Assembly (NCBI GenBank): GCA_004352715.1
Contig: SCFE01000059.1
Location: forward strand, 1,844,812 to 1,908,811
DNA from: Hofstenia miamia
Taxonomy: Eukaryota; Xenacoelomorpha; Acoela
Length of the DNA: 64,000 bases
Direction of reading: 5' to 3'
The position numbers and the translations under genes are program-made. The notes under the pieces are model-generated. The model was given only the letters and a program-made list of their open reading frames with translations, had not been told where the DNA came from and did no database searches. Numbering within the stretch: the stretch's first letter is position 1; each line of letters starts with the position of its first letter. Of the stretch, positions 12,001 to 22,849 are shown in pieces.

Positions 12001-15000
12001 TATATTTTCGAAAACTACATTAAAAAAGTTGTGTTACTTTTTAAAAATAAAATCTGTTAAATGAGACCCATTATTGTCTATTATACATTGTTGATGTCTT
12101 TCTCGAAAGTTTTCCACAACTCTGCGTGTCATTTCTTGTGGAATGGCAGCTACTTCTTGACAGATTGCACGTTTAAGTTGTTCGATAGATTGAGGGCGAT
12201 TAATGTAAACTTTTGATTTGAGGTATCCACAGAGGAAATAGTCGCAGGGATTCAAGTCTGGCGAGCGAACGGGCCAGCCGATGTCGCCACGTAATGAGAT
12301 CGCATGACCAGAGAATATCTCCCTCAAAAACTCCATCGACCTTTAAGAAGTGTGGGCAGCTTCTTTCAGACATCTTTAGAGCTTGGGGGTGTTTTATTGT
12401 CGAATGCCGTTAGTTTTCGTTTCAATGCTGATCCAGTGGCTCTGAAGTTCTCAGTCCATCGTAAAATAGAATTTCTACTAATCACGTTAAGATTGAAGTG
12501 CACCCTGAACACGCGTCTTATTGCAGTTACAGATTCTTTCTTGATAAAGGTTTCTACAGTGACGCTTTTGTGTTGAGCAGTCCAATCCATTTCGGCGCGA
12601 GTTAAAATGAAACAAAATACTGCATCGTAAATATATATAAAACAAAACTTTTTTTATGTAGTTATATATATCCACTTTTTGGTTACTTCACTTAATAATT
12701 CTTTTATTAAGTTTTAAAATGTGTCCGGAATTTATGCCGGATCCTGTATTTGATCAATATTTTAAAAAACGATGTATGAACTTTTTCGGATTCCAATTAC
12801 TTTATGCAGTCTTTTATGTAGTCAATTAAATTTGCATCAACAAAATCTATATCATACAATATTACTGTGCTTGGACATTTCAACTGGACGACACACGGAC
12901 AGGAGCGGCAGTCAAACCCTCTTTCTGATATTAAAAAATGAGATCATCAATATTTTTTGTCATAAGTGAAAAATGTTTACATGGAAATTCAGAAAATAAT
13001 TGAGTTTTGAATGCAATTGCTGAAAAATGACGACCGTTATTGTGTACGCACTGCATAAGTCTGCTAAAAACCTTTAATATGAGCTAATTTCATTCGATCG
13101 CTTAGGCTAATGAATATCCCCATTCTGGATTTGAGAAAATAATTTTCAAAATGTTTATTGATGTTCTTGCTTTGTACATCGTCCTGTAGGAAATGATTAT
13201 AATTATTTTTTAGTGTTTCATAATTTCCCATTTATCAGAGTTGGAATAAGCTCGACTCATCGCTGTAATTTTGCGACTCGACTCGGCTCAATTAATCACT
13301 TGCATTAGTTTCCATTCTTCGTTTAACCGCATGGCTTTTAACAGCCCGCAAGTTGGCGCATCGGCGGCAATTGTGTGCTTCAGTACATTACACACAGAGG
13401 CCCAGCGAGAAAATATATTTGAGGGGGTGCATTAGCAAAATTGCTGCCCCTGCAAAAGCTGCAATTAGAAATTTCTCAGTTTAATTCCCTGCACCTACAG
13501 CATCTATAGTATAATCCTGATAGCCCATTATTATAATTATCAAAGTATTCAAAAAGTACATATATAACATGTATGTGTATGTATGATCACAAGTGTATAT
13601 ATATTCGCTAAGATTATATTATTGCAATATCAATTTCCAAATTTTCACAATGTAAGAGCATAAGTTCTTCCAGTCGTTTTTCGCGCTTTACTATTCTCTA
13701 GCAGTCCTTGCTAATTCTGAGCTTTCTAAGTGATCGTTCATTGCATATGTTTCCAACAAGAAAAAGAAATAAGTGACGTATTGTATTCTATCCTGATTTC
13801 CAATGAGCTGAATTTAATTTTTACTGGTTTTAGCGGCATATCAAAACGATAATTGATAACCTAAAAGTGTTTGAAAACAATATTATATACGTCAAATGAA
13901 AAGAATACGAAGATAAGATTGATACTTAATAAAACATAGGAGTGGCGTATGCAAGGGAGAGACAATGTGTAATGCTCCCCACCCCTGCCTGTTTTAAAAA
14001 TTCACTTTACTCTTTAAATCAAACGAATTTCGACAAAAACTAAAATATTTTTAAAACTAAAGTCATGAAATGTATTTTCAGTGTGTATTTTTGAAAAATT
14101 TCGTGAATCTTTACCTCGCTTTTGATCATACTCACCTCATCGCGACTGAGATGTCCCCCTTCAGAAAATCCTGCATACGTCCCTGAAACCCAGAATAGTA
14201 AATTGAGATTGACTAGGCAAAGATTATGATATAACACCTTGTATTATACTGCACCTGGGTGATTTTTTTACGGTATTGGATAAAGATAAATTAGGCCTAT
14301 CAGACGTTAATGTTATTTTCAAGGCTACGAATAGAAATACCTAAAGATTAGAAATGCAAAATTTAAATGTAGATGTAGACTTTCTGAATTGAAAAGCAAA
14401 AAAAGTTATATGTTATTTAGAAGTAATAAAAGACTTCCTTCAAACAAATTAGGCGATAAATAAAGCAAATTTTTTGTTTAGAAAAATAAAACAAGCCAGT
14501 AGCCCGAAAATATAAATAAAGCATGTAGCCCTATTAATGCCTGAAATTCAATAACTATATTTACAAAATTCATGTTTTCATTGCAAGAAATGTAGAAATG
14601 GATAGACTTGTTAATTAATGCAAGTTAGAAAATGAATGTAAAATAAAATGAATCTATTACAACATCTGCTAAATTCTTATTTTCTGCCCCTGAGAAAAAT
14701 ATTCAGGGAGTGCATCACCCTCAGCCCCCCCTGGTTAGCTGGGCCCGTGATTACACACAGTGTGTTTTACGTTGGACTCGCGTCACCGTACTCAATGAAA
14801 GCTGCGGAATTAGAGCCGATTCTTCCCATTGGCAACGATATTTTGATTCATTTCGTCATTTTTGTAAAATTTGATAAAAATTAAAAACAGTTTGTGAACC
14901 GTCTTGTTTTTGTATTAGACCGGCTAGGCTCATGAAAATTAGAGCTTATTCCAACTCTGCCATGTATGCACTTTTCGTTTAGATGGTAAACTTATAGTAA

Positions 15001-16748
15001 TAAGTATTGATTGTATCATTTTTTTAATATCAAGAAGATGGTTTGACTGCCACATCCTGTATTTGTCAGCAAGTTATACCAAATTTAACGATAAGTTATC
15101 TATCGTCGATAATCTAAGCTTAGATAATCTTTTTTACGCCCCTGAGTATAAGTGGTCTCACATTAATGACACCCGCGATTAATTCCATTAGCATAAATTG
15201 GTAGTCTAATTTTGCAGCCCACCCCGCGCATACAGGTGTTGCTATTTTATTGTTCCATGTCGTTTCAAAAAGGTTCTATGTCTAAATGCACGGTGCAATA
15301 GAAAATTTTGTAATTTTGCTTACTTTTTGCAGATTAAACACAATGAAACAGTCTTGTCCCTTATTTACACTGTTCCTTAAAAGTAAAACAGCAACACAGT
15401 TATTTTGTTTCGTATATATCTGATTGTAAGAATATTTTAATTGTTTTTGATATCAGAATGCATGATAAATGAAAGAAGACCTCTTCTTAAGTGCTGTTGT
15501 CATTCTCTGTGTGCCAAAGTTGCCCCGTGCTAGTGAAAATTTTTGTACTTCTTTTTGTAACTGAAAATACAATGTACAATTCATTATGCACCTTTATTAA
15601 AATTGATTTGTATTTTATATAATTCCTAAAAACCTTTTAAATACAAAATGCAAATTTAATAGCCAAAGAAAGGCTGTGTTAAATTGATATTTGTAAAGAA
15701 ATGGCGCTATTGAATTTTTTCACCATAAAAGAAGTGGAGACTTTGTTTTACTTAGGTTGATTGGATTGTTCAGTATGACCCACCCGATGATCCACGTGAT
15801 TACATTCATCGTGTTGGAAGAACAGCTCGTGGTGCTGGTGGCAAAGGTCATGCTTTGCTTATTTTAAGACCTGAAGAACTCGACTTTCTAAAGTTACTAA
15901 AACAATCGAAGGTTACTGTAAATGAATTTGAGTTCAGTTGGGCAAAAATTGTCAACATTCAATCACAGTTGGAAAAGTTGATCACTAAGAATTACTACCT
16001 TCACATGTCTGCTAGAGAAGCTTATAGGTAATATTTTCAATTATTTATGCTTGAGTAATCACATCTAGGAGGGTTTTAGTAACTATTAAATATTGCTCTT
16101 CGTGACAGTATATGAGGCATAAATATTCACTTCTAAGACTACTTATAAATTTAGCTTATTAATCAATTTTTCCTATATTGATGTAAGCAAAGTCAATGTT
16201 CTCCCAATTTATCATATAAAAGTTGTATCCACATGAATGCATTCTTTGCTTGTTCAATTGACTAGAAAATCATGGACACTCCTGAGAAAGTATCTCATTC
16301 CTTTTATTTTTATTTTCACCGTCTATATTAGAGTAGTACTTCATTGCAAAAACATAGTAATGTATTTTGATTTTTTACTAAAAATTATCGTTGATTTATT
16401 TTCAAGGCAACATGTTTAAATTTATTATGTTACTGCGTTTTTCAATTTTTATCTTGAATTATGTATATTTTGCTGCTGTATCAGTATTTATTTAGAGGAT
16501 ACATTCGTGCATATGATTCTCATCACCTCAAAAATGTATACAATGTGGCCAATTTAGATTTGGTAGAGGTTGGTAAGTCATTTGGCTTTTCTGTTCCCCC
16601 CGCCATAGATCTCGATGTCAATGTTTCCAAAAAAGCGGTTAAAGCGCGAAAAATGGCAGCTAAGAACGTATCAAAGATGAAGCAAGCAAAGACTAGAATT
16701 TTCAAACACGTTTCTAAACCAGATTCATCAACACAAATTGCTCGTTAA
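5764..16748 (+). CDS. DDX18: DEAD-box RNA helicase DDX18/Has1 orthologue, complete in 8 exons
   Basis: ATP-dependent RNA helicase of the nucleolus. In yeast and animals this family acts in maturation of the 60S ribosomal subunit. Exons: 5764-5857, 5899-6122, 6757-7010, 7052-7192, 7262-7446, 11430-11713, 15756-16027 and 16496-16748. They sum to 1707 nt (568 residues) with matching phases and GT-AG ends throughout. Motifs in order: Q motif (GFKFMTEIQ), I ([10 protein letters not shown]), Ia (PTRELAMQ), Ib (TPGRLLDHM), II (DEAD), III (LFSATQT), IV ([10 protein letters not shown]), V ([10 protein letters not shown]) and VI (HRVGRTARG). The C-terminal [14 protein letters not shown] plus GFSVPP and a Lys-rich tail ending IFKHVSK is specific to the DDX18 group. 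The start matches the basic N-terminus of the family; at 568 residues it is shorter than the human protein because of its N-terminal extension. Introns are 41, 634, 41, 69, 3983, 4042 and 468 nt. The two longest carry transposons on either strand, yet the frame is intact. Confidence 0.95.
7518..7980. mobile_element. Possible pogo/Tigger-like MITE fragment in DDX18 intron 5
   Basis: Near the left end CTTCGATTATCCGG (7527) is followed by further CGGAAT and GATTATCCG words. The right part repeats TTTCGATTATCCGGAATTTT (7908 onward) and ends AGTCCGGATAAT. Repeated ATTATCCGG words are typical of pogo/Tigger ends. No transposase remains and target duplications could not be defined. Confidence 0.35.
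10347..11032 (+). mobile_element. Non-autonomous hAT element with perfect 8-bp target duplication (DDX18 intron 5)
   Basis: The element begins CAGAGTTGACA and ends TGCCAACCCTG, giving inverted ends of hAT type (CAG..TTG). It is flanked on both sides by the identical octamer CTCACATC (10339-10346 and 11033-11040), the 8-bp duplication made by hAT transposases. Both ends are rich in GTTTTAAAC and ACATGTTT words. The only coding content is a 90-residue BED zinc-finger frame; no catalytic domain is present. It lies in the sense orientation within the 3983-nt DDX18 intron. Confidence 0.85.
10449..10721 (+). CDS. BED zinc-finger ORF of the hAT element
   Basis: Ninety residues. After a short leader come [10 protein letters not shown] and a zinc-binding cluster CRHC..., then H and H in RKHFAKIH, matching the BED-type finger at the N-terminus of hAT transposases (C-x2-C, then H-x4-H). 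The frame stops just after the finger, where the catalytic RNase H-like domain should begin. If expressed it could bind element ends without cutting them. It may also simply be exon 1 left after internal deletion. No host splice sites in frame were found. Confidence 0.7.
   Translation: MCATSDKKMSSVGRKLDPIWAEFGRIVPNKARCRHCSYECASLADRIRKHFAKIHSTRSMDFVYSDVQNRLSPEKVGKLAFRLRVLNGNE
11924..12748 (-). mobile_element. Internally deleted mariner element (DDX18 intron 6)
   Basis: Inverted ends of about 30 bp share CCGGCATAAATT and CGGACACATTT, and each abuts a TA target dinucleotide (11924-11925 and 12747-12748). On the minus strand one frame (12590-12366) encodes the N-terminal helix-turn-helix part ([38 protein letters not shown]). 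A second frame (12336-12034) encodes the C-terminal part with [20 protein letters not shown] and the third catalytic Asp. The middle with the first two catalytic acids is missing. A dead, mobilisable-in-trans copy inside a host intron, opposite in orientation to DDX18. Confidence 0.85.
12886..15080. mobile_element. Foldback-like element with long, imperfect inverted arms (DDX18 intron 6)
   Basis: The left arm word GGCAGTCAAACC (about 12911) with GATATTAAAAAATGA is matched inverted around 15018-15080. CAGAGTTGGAATAAGCTC (about 13237) is matched inverted near 14945. GGCCCAGC with GGGGGTGCA and GCCCCTG (about 13398-13460) is matched inverted near 14685-14745. The arms thus run several hundred bases with indels. 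A separate MITE sits in the centre. No transposase is visible. Confidence 0.55.
13944..14182. mobile_element. MITE with GGCGTA(T/C)GCA ends, copy 1
   Basis: GGCGTATGCAAGGG at 13944 is matched by the inverted CCTGCATACGTCC at 14170-14182, with TTCTGAAGGGGGA next to the inner side of the right end. A related element with the same end sequence lies at 27949-28166. About 240 bp, no coding capacity, nested within the foldback-like element. Confidence 0.55.
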
Positions 16749-16760
16749 AATTTTGTAAAT

Positions 16761-16766
16761 AATAAA
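16761..16766 (+). promoter_or_regulatory. Poly(A) signal of DDX18
   Basis: AATAAA lies 12 nt after the DDX18 stop codon. This short 3'-UTR fits a compact transcript. Confidence 0.6.
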
Positions 16767-16769
16767 TAT

Positions 16770-18035
16770 TGAATTATAAAAATCATTAAAATTACCTGTG
16801 TATGTACTTTTAAATTTTTCAGTTTATGTATGAATTTCATAGAAACTCGTATCTTTTTCTCAAGTACTCCTTAGAGTTCGAGCCACTTGCATTTTTAGAA
16901 ACAATTATTTATTATATTTGTTATTTTTGTTTATTTGCATTACAAATCACAACATATTTTGGTAATATTACTTCAGCCATATTAACGTTTTTTGACACAT
17001 TCCTTTTTACGAACATTGGCCCAAGATATTGCAAAAATTCTAAATAACAAATTTTAATAATTGTATGTTAACAAATTTATGCGGTCTTTTATGATAGATA
17101 GAAATACATTTCTTATGTAACTTTACATCACAATTAGAGCAGTGGTAAACTGTTCGTTTACCATTTCTTTCATCAACATTCACGAATTCCCTTAGTGCAT
17201 TTTATACGTAGTATTTCAAACTGTAAAAAAACACGGCAGGCATGGCTCAAGAATCCTAAGCCTCCTCATTTTATTAAATTTCTTAAATTTGTCTACATTT
17301 TATAAGTCCATTGCATATTGATCGCATTTTTAAATTAGTCAAAGGAAACTGAGAACTCAGCAGTAACTATATCACCACAACATTTATATCTGATATATTT
17401 TGCCATTGGGTATCCCTAAAAAAATTTTAGAATAACGTTTCTTTAGCAATGAAAACGAATATATTTGAGCTTTTGTCCAAAAATGTTAACTGATAAAAAT
17501 ATTTTGAAGCTATTACAATAGAAATAAAGTATTACAAACACTTAAAACATTTAATCGATTTTATAGTTTCAAACTATTCTTGGAAAAATGTTTATAAAAA
17601 CGAACAATTGCGCTTAATTGATTTGAAATTACTAATTTGCTTAAGGGTTTTTTAGTAAACGTAGAAATGACCGTTTTGGATTGATGAAGTCTATTAACAG
17701 AAATAAATGTAATAAATCCAGGCCACCATCAAATGTACCTCTGTGGTCTCTTAAGAAACTGGCCTATTTCATTTAAATTTTGTATTAAATGAATGAATGC
17801 GGTTTTTATTCATAACTACTTGAAATTAACTTTTTAAGCTGATTTTTTCTAACAACTATCTTGGAACAACATAAATTTAAAAGGGAATAATTTCTTTGAG
17901 CAGGGTTTGGGCCAACTTAGTCTGAAAAATTTCATTTCAGCAAAAAAATTACAAGTTTTTGGTGTAACCTGCAGATAAAAGTCAATATTTTGATAGATAT
18001 CGATATATTTATCCAATTAAATGAATTGCGTCACG
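16770..18035. other. Intergenic AT-rich sequence downstream of DDX18
   Basis: No open frame above about 75 codons and no similarity that I recognise. Nothing further is seen. Confidence 0.4.
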
Positions 18036-18039
18036 ATTG

Positions 18040-18430
18040 TCAAGAGTCAGGGTTGTCAAAAAATGTTCGGCGAAAAAATTGCAGCGGCTCCTATCCACTT
18101 CAGTACTGTGATCAATTTTTATAGATATGTCACTACTGGGGCCACCGTAGCAATAAAATATTGGCTACAAATTAGTTTATCTTATAAAACAAGGACCATA
18201 GAACGTCTGCAGTGAAAATAAGTGGCATTCCTCCATCGAAGAAGGGGTCAGGATGGATAAACATAAAATAGAAAAATGACATTTATGTATATTTTGAATA
18301 TAGTTTGACAATGATGACTAAATATGATTATATACCATACAAAAAGTGGCCGGAGTTACTAAAGGCATTGACGTGTGCTGACAAATTCTTAATAATTTTT
18401 AAAATTTTTGAATTGATAGTGATCTTTATA
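18040..18430 (+). repeat. Dispersed ~390-bp repeat, copy 1
   Basis: The sequence reads AGTCAGGGTTGTC(C)AAAAAATG, later TAGCAATAAAATAT, AGTTTATCTTATAAAA, TGACTAAATA and TATACCATA(C/T)AAAAAGTGG. The same blocks in the same order appear on the opposite strand at 36780-37175. It is cut on the right by a (TA)n tract and the assembly gap at 18455. No coding potential. Confidence 0.65.
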
Positions 18431-18454
18431 TATATATATATATATATATTCGAA

Positions 18455-19370
18455 NNNNNNNNNNNNNNNNNNNNNNNNNNNNNNNNNNNNNNNNNNNNNN
18501 NNNNNNNNNNNNNNNNNNNNNNNNNNNNNNNNNNNNNNNNNNNNNNNNNNNNNNNNNNNNNNNNNNNNNNNNNNNNNNNNNNNNNNNNNNNNNNNNNNNN
18601 NNNNNNNNNNNNNNNNNNNNNNNNNNNNNNNNNNNNNNNNNNNNNNNNNNNNNNNNNNNNNNNNNNNNNNNNNNNNNNNNNNNNNNNNNNNNNNNNNNNN
18701 NNNNNNNNNNNNNNNNNNNNNNNNNNNNNNNNNNNNNNNNNNNNNNNNNNNNNNNNNNNNNNNNNNNNNNNNNNNNNNNNNNNNNNNNNNNNNNNNNNNN
18801 NNNNNNNNNNNNNNNNNNNNNNNNNNNNNNNNNNNNNNNNNNNNNNNNNNNNNNNNNNNNNNNNNNNNNNNNNNNNNNNNNNNNNNNNNNNNNNNNNNNN
18901 NNNNNNNNNNNNNNNNNNNNNNNNNNNNNNNNNNNNNNNNNNNNNNNNNNNNNNNNNNNNNNNNNNNNNNNNNNNNNNNNNNNNNNNNNNNNNNNNNNNN
19001 NNNNNNNNNNNNNNNNNNNNNNNNNNNNNNNNNNNNNNNNNNNNNNNNNNNNNNNNNNNNNNNNNNNNNNNNNNNNNNNNNNNNNNNNNNNNNNNNNNNN
19101 NNNNNNNNNNNNNNNNNNNNNNNNNNNNNNNNNNNNNNNNNNNNNNNNNNNNNNNNNNNNNNNNNNNNNNNNNNNNNNNNNNNNNNNNNNNNNNNNNNNN
19201 NNNNNNNNNNNNNNNNNNNNNNNNNNNNNNNNNNNNNNNNNNNNNNNNNNNNNNNNNNNNNNNNNNNNNNNNNNNNNNNNNNNNNNNNNNNNNNNNNNNN
19301 NNNNNNNNNNNNNNNNNNNNNNNNNNNNNNNNNNNNNNNNNNNNNNNNNNNNNNNNNNNNNNNNNNNNNN
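18455..19370. other. Assembly gap, 916 N
   Basis: Run of N. It removes the C-terminal part of the Penelope-like element, where the GIY-YIG endonuclease would be expected. Confidence 0.95.
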
Positions 19371-20700
19371 ATGTGCCAACTTGTCTCATATTTACTATTT
19401 AAATTGTGTATGCAGACATCAAGAAAATTTAGTTTATGGTCTTTTTGAAATTCCATAGTAAATTGAATTTCCGGGACAATACTGTTAAGATATTTGAGAA
19501 AAATGTCCGCTTCCTCTTTTTCTTGAAAAATTGCAAAAATGTCATCAACATATCGGAAATAACAACTAGGCTTATTAGAAGTTCTTTCATCAAAATTACA
19601 TTCAATGATATCCATTGCGAATGCTGCCATTGTGGGACCTAATGCTGATCCCATTGCCATGCCTTCAATTTGTCTGTAGATGTTATTATTGAATAGAAAT
19701 GGCGTATCAAGGCAACACATGCATAGTAATTTTCGCAAAGTATCATGAGTTACTGATATCTCATCTTCTGGAATAGTTGCTATGATATGATCAATTGTTC
19801 TTTTAATTGGTATATTCGTGAATAAAGACTTCCACATCGTAACTTACTAGAAAATTATTGGTATTTGAGTTAAATCCTTGTGATAATTTTGATAAAAATC
19901 AGGCGTATCTTTTATGTTGTATTTTGTTGGAATGTATTTGTTCAATAGTATATCAAGCCATTTTGTTAACTTTACATTTTGAAAATTTGTAGTTGATAGT
20001 ATTGGTCTCATTGGTGGATTATTTAGATCTTTATGTATTTTTGGAAGACCATATAGTTGGCAAGGCTGTGAATCCGTGCTTCTAAATTGTTCATAAAGCT
20101 CCTTGGTTATCTCTCCATTCTTTTTCATTTCTAGAAGCTTTTTATTGAATTTTTCTTCTTCTCTGATAAACCTTGTTGTAATGTTGGATGTGTCTTCTTT
20201 TCTAAATTTACTTGTATCACTTAATATTGTTTCCATCTTAGTTACATACGCTGATTTATTCATCACTATAACTCCATTACCTTTATCATATTTAGATATA
20301 TATATTGATTTGTCAAAGGAAAGTTCCTTTAAGGAATGCATAAGATTCCTTAATTTCTTCGGTATTTTGGGTTGCTTGAGGTAACTATTTAGAAGTTGTT
20401 GAATATCCTTGCGCCAAGTTTCACAGTTATTTGATATCTTTTCATTATACATTAAATTATTGAAAAATTTTCTCCATCAACTTGGGTTTTCAATTCATTA
20501 AATTTACTTGGCCAACTCATATTCACACCAAATGATAAAGCAGTTTCTTCATCTCTTGTAAGAATTCTATTTGAAATATTGAGAACTGTGTCCTTTATAC
20601 TAAACTGTTTAACATCAGTGGTATTTTTTTCAATTAAACTGATAAGCTTTTTTCATGACGTTTCTTAATTGTACTTAGTTTCTTATGGTTATCAATAGTT
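19371..20700 (-). mobile_element. Penelope-like element, frameshifted reverse transcriptase
   Basis: Reading on the minus strand, blocks typical of Penelope-like RTs occur in order: RILTRDEETALSFGVNMSWP, KYDKGNGVIVMNKSAY, QLYGLPKIHKDLNNPPMRPI, SLFTNIP, YRQIEGMAMGSALGPTMAAF and CYFRYVDDIFAIF (catalytic YVDD intact), then LNFLDVCI. Together they cover finger and palm. The frame is broken by at least four single-base indels (near 20650, 20460, 19860 and 19840), several in homopolymers. The C-terminus enters the N gap, so presence of the endonuclease cannot be judged. Function lost unless the indels are sequencing errors. Confidence 0.85.
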
Positions 20701-21352
20701 AATAGATGCAAGACGAAATTCTTTTGAGCACAATTGTTAGGATACTTTTCCTTCAGTGCATGAAATGTTTGCTCATCGAAGCTTAGACCATCAGATCTTA
20801 GAGCTGCTATAGTGCTACCAAAACTGCCTTTGTGAACAAGCTGTCTAGCCCTTAAAATTTTTGGCTGGAAGTGACAGAAGATGATTTATTTTTAATGTTG
20901 CCAGAATTTACGTTTGCTTAGTACCAGAGTAGAGCATAATCACCATTCAGCCAACATTTTAAGCGGCTCTTGAGATTTGAATCTTTGTATTTCGAGTGTT
21001 TGGAACGCCCCAGGAGGGGAAGACCGGAGAACACAAGCAGGCAAATTAAAAATCTCCACCCAATGATTAATAAAACTTGGTTCCCGCTTAACCTTACTAA
21101 AATAATGACTTACACAGCTTTAGCCCAGAGATTACTGCAGCTGATTGGAACAATCTTTCTGGTAGAAATAGAAAACATTTCAATATCAGAAAGTGAGGGA
21201 AATACAGGCGTTATTCCAGGTGAACGAGGCGGTAGCCTTAAACCTTCACATCTGGAACCATTGACAGTATGATGCTTTACAAGTCCCGAATGTTTACACA
21301 AATCAGAAGAATGCAAACATATATTACAAATTTTAGTATTTAATAATAGCAA
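20700..21352 (-). mobile_element. Probable LINE-type N-terminal relic joined to the Penelope-like element
   Basis: On the minus strand, frames contain a Cys/His cluster (CNICLHSSDLCKHSGLVKHH), then HWVEIFNLPACVL..PP and QLVHKGSFGSTIAALRSDG, a pattern reminiscent of the region before the RT domain in some non-LTR ORF2 proteins. Several frameshifts and one stop interrupt it. It abuts the Penelope-like N-terminus without a clear boundary, so nested insertion or a chimeric element are both possible. Confidence 0.35.
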
Positions 21353-21632
21353 CGAAAGCTGCTGTTTGCGAATTGGATTGCTGAACGTCTTCTGATTTGT
21401 TGATTAAAATATATATTCTCCATCAGATCCAATTCCTATAATTTAAGGATGTTTCTTTTTTCTTATTCTCGCGTTTTCTTTGCTTCATCGATATTTAGAT
21501 TAAATAGTTTAGTCTAAATGCAAGTTAATTAATATTTTGTTTGTATTGGCTACCACTTAGGAAAGGCGTACTTCAAGCAAACTTTCTAAATCCTCTTTTT
21601 TAGAATTTATATAACGAATTGCAATTGAATAC

Positions 21633-21752
21633 AATCTTTGCTTGAAGTCCACGTTAAAAAATTTATAGCTGTTATTCTTTTATTGCATGTAACACCTAAA
21701 TAATAACTCAAAATAAATACTAACTATTTTTTGGATTAAGAAAATAACGTTG
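21633..21752 (+). repeat. ~120-bp repeat, copy 1
   Basis: GAAGTCCACG, TTATTGCATGTA, ATAATAA(C/T)TCAAA and TTTGGATTAAGAA follow each other here and again at 24152-24270. It precedes the non-LTR fragment at 22026 and may be part of it. Confidence 0.55.
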
Positions 21753-22025
21753 AAAAATTGAACATTTTAACAAGCAATGAAATGCTTTCTTTAAACAAAA
21801 ACATATTTAAACTTAATAAGAACATGCAGATATATTTCGACTTACAAAGTCATCGTCAGTTTTTTTTAGAAATTATTCCCTCTAAATTTACTAGATTTTC
21901 CAATTATAATTATGATTTTCTAAATTTTAAAAAGTGGCAAGTTTAATTTATAAATATAGTCTTCTTTGTGTTCAAACTTGGTTGCAAGGATTTTATAAAA
22001 ATACTCTCAATAATTTTTTTATTAC

Positions 22026-22790
22026 TTGATTTTGATGTCTGATATAATACTTTTGTTTCAAAATATACACTACACAGATATAAACCAAAAATTTCTCAGG
22101 AAATTCCAAGTGCAACTAAATTGGGCTATCAAAGTAGCAGTAAATAATCATAGCTTTAATAAGAATAATGAATATAGAAAAATTTCAAAATTTTTTCTAC
22201 ATCCGCAATGTTACATCCATATAAATGTCTTAACGACGTTCTTCAAAATAGTTAACAATACCTTCCCATATTACAAAAATGACTTTCTTGCTGCAAAATT
22301 AGTCAATAAACAAAATAAAAGAACGCACATAATTGAACCTATTAGGTATAAGAAGGGAATAATGAAAAATTCATTTCTAAACACAGCTATAAATATGTGG
22401 AATGAATTGCCAAAATATATTAAACAAATAAGTAGATTAAAAAACTTTAAAATGNAATGAATATAGAAAAATTTCAAAATTATTTCTACATCCGCAATGT
22501 TACATCCATATAAATGTCTTAACGACGTTCTTCAAAATAGTTAACAATACCTTCCCATATTACAAAAATGACTTTCTTGCTGCAAAATTAGTCAATAAAC
22601 AAAATAAAAGAACGCACATAATTGAACCTATTAGGTATAAGAAGCGAATAATGAAAAATTCATTTCTAAACACAGCTATAAATATGTGGAATGAATTACC
22701 AAAATATAATAAACAAATAAGTAGATTAAAAAACCTTAAAATTGATATTAACAAATATTTTTGCACTTATAATATAAAAAACTGAAATGG
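22026..22790 (+). mobile_element. C-terminal end of a non-LTR retrotransposon ORF2, duplicated across a single N
   Basis: The frame reads LRKFQVQLNWAIKVAV, HINVLTTFFKIVNNTFPYYK, then MKNSFLNTAINMWNELPKYI, the usual end of Jockey/CR1-type ORF2 proteins (WN.LP near the C-terminus). It is interrupted by an N at 22455. After the N, 22456-22743 repeats 22167-22454 with only a few substitutions, then continues to a stop around 22784. The RT core is not present upstream. Confidence 0.7.
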
Positions 22791-22849
22791 CGAGGTTATA
22801 AAATTTATAATCCTAATTACTCTATTAATAGAAACTGGCCATCGTCATA

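Noticed and set aside
18305-19402. Long open frames of up to 482 codons across 18389-19837 and 22817-23908
   Set aside because: They owe their length to runs of N; only 19371-19837 (minus) is real coding text and is listed as part of the Penelope-like element.
18040-21400. Hammerhead ribozyme of the Penelope-like element
   Set aside because: No CTGATGA...GAAA core was found on either strand in the sequenced part; the terminal repeats may lie in the gap.
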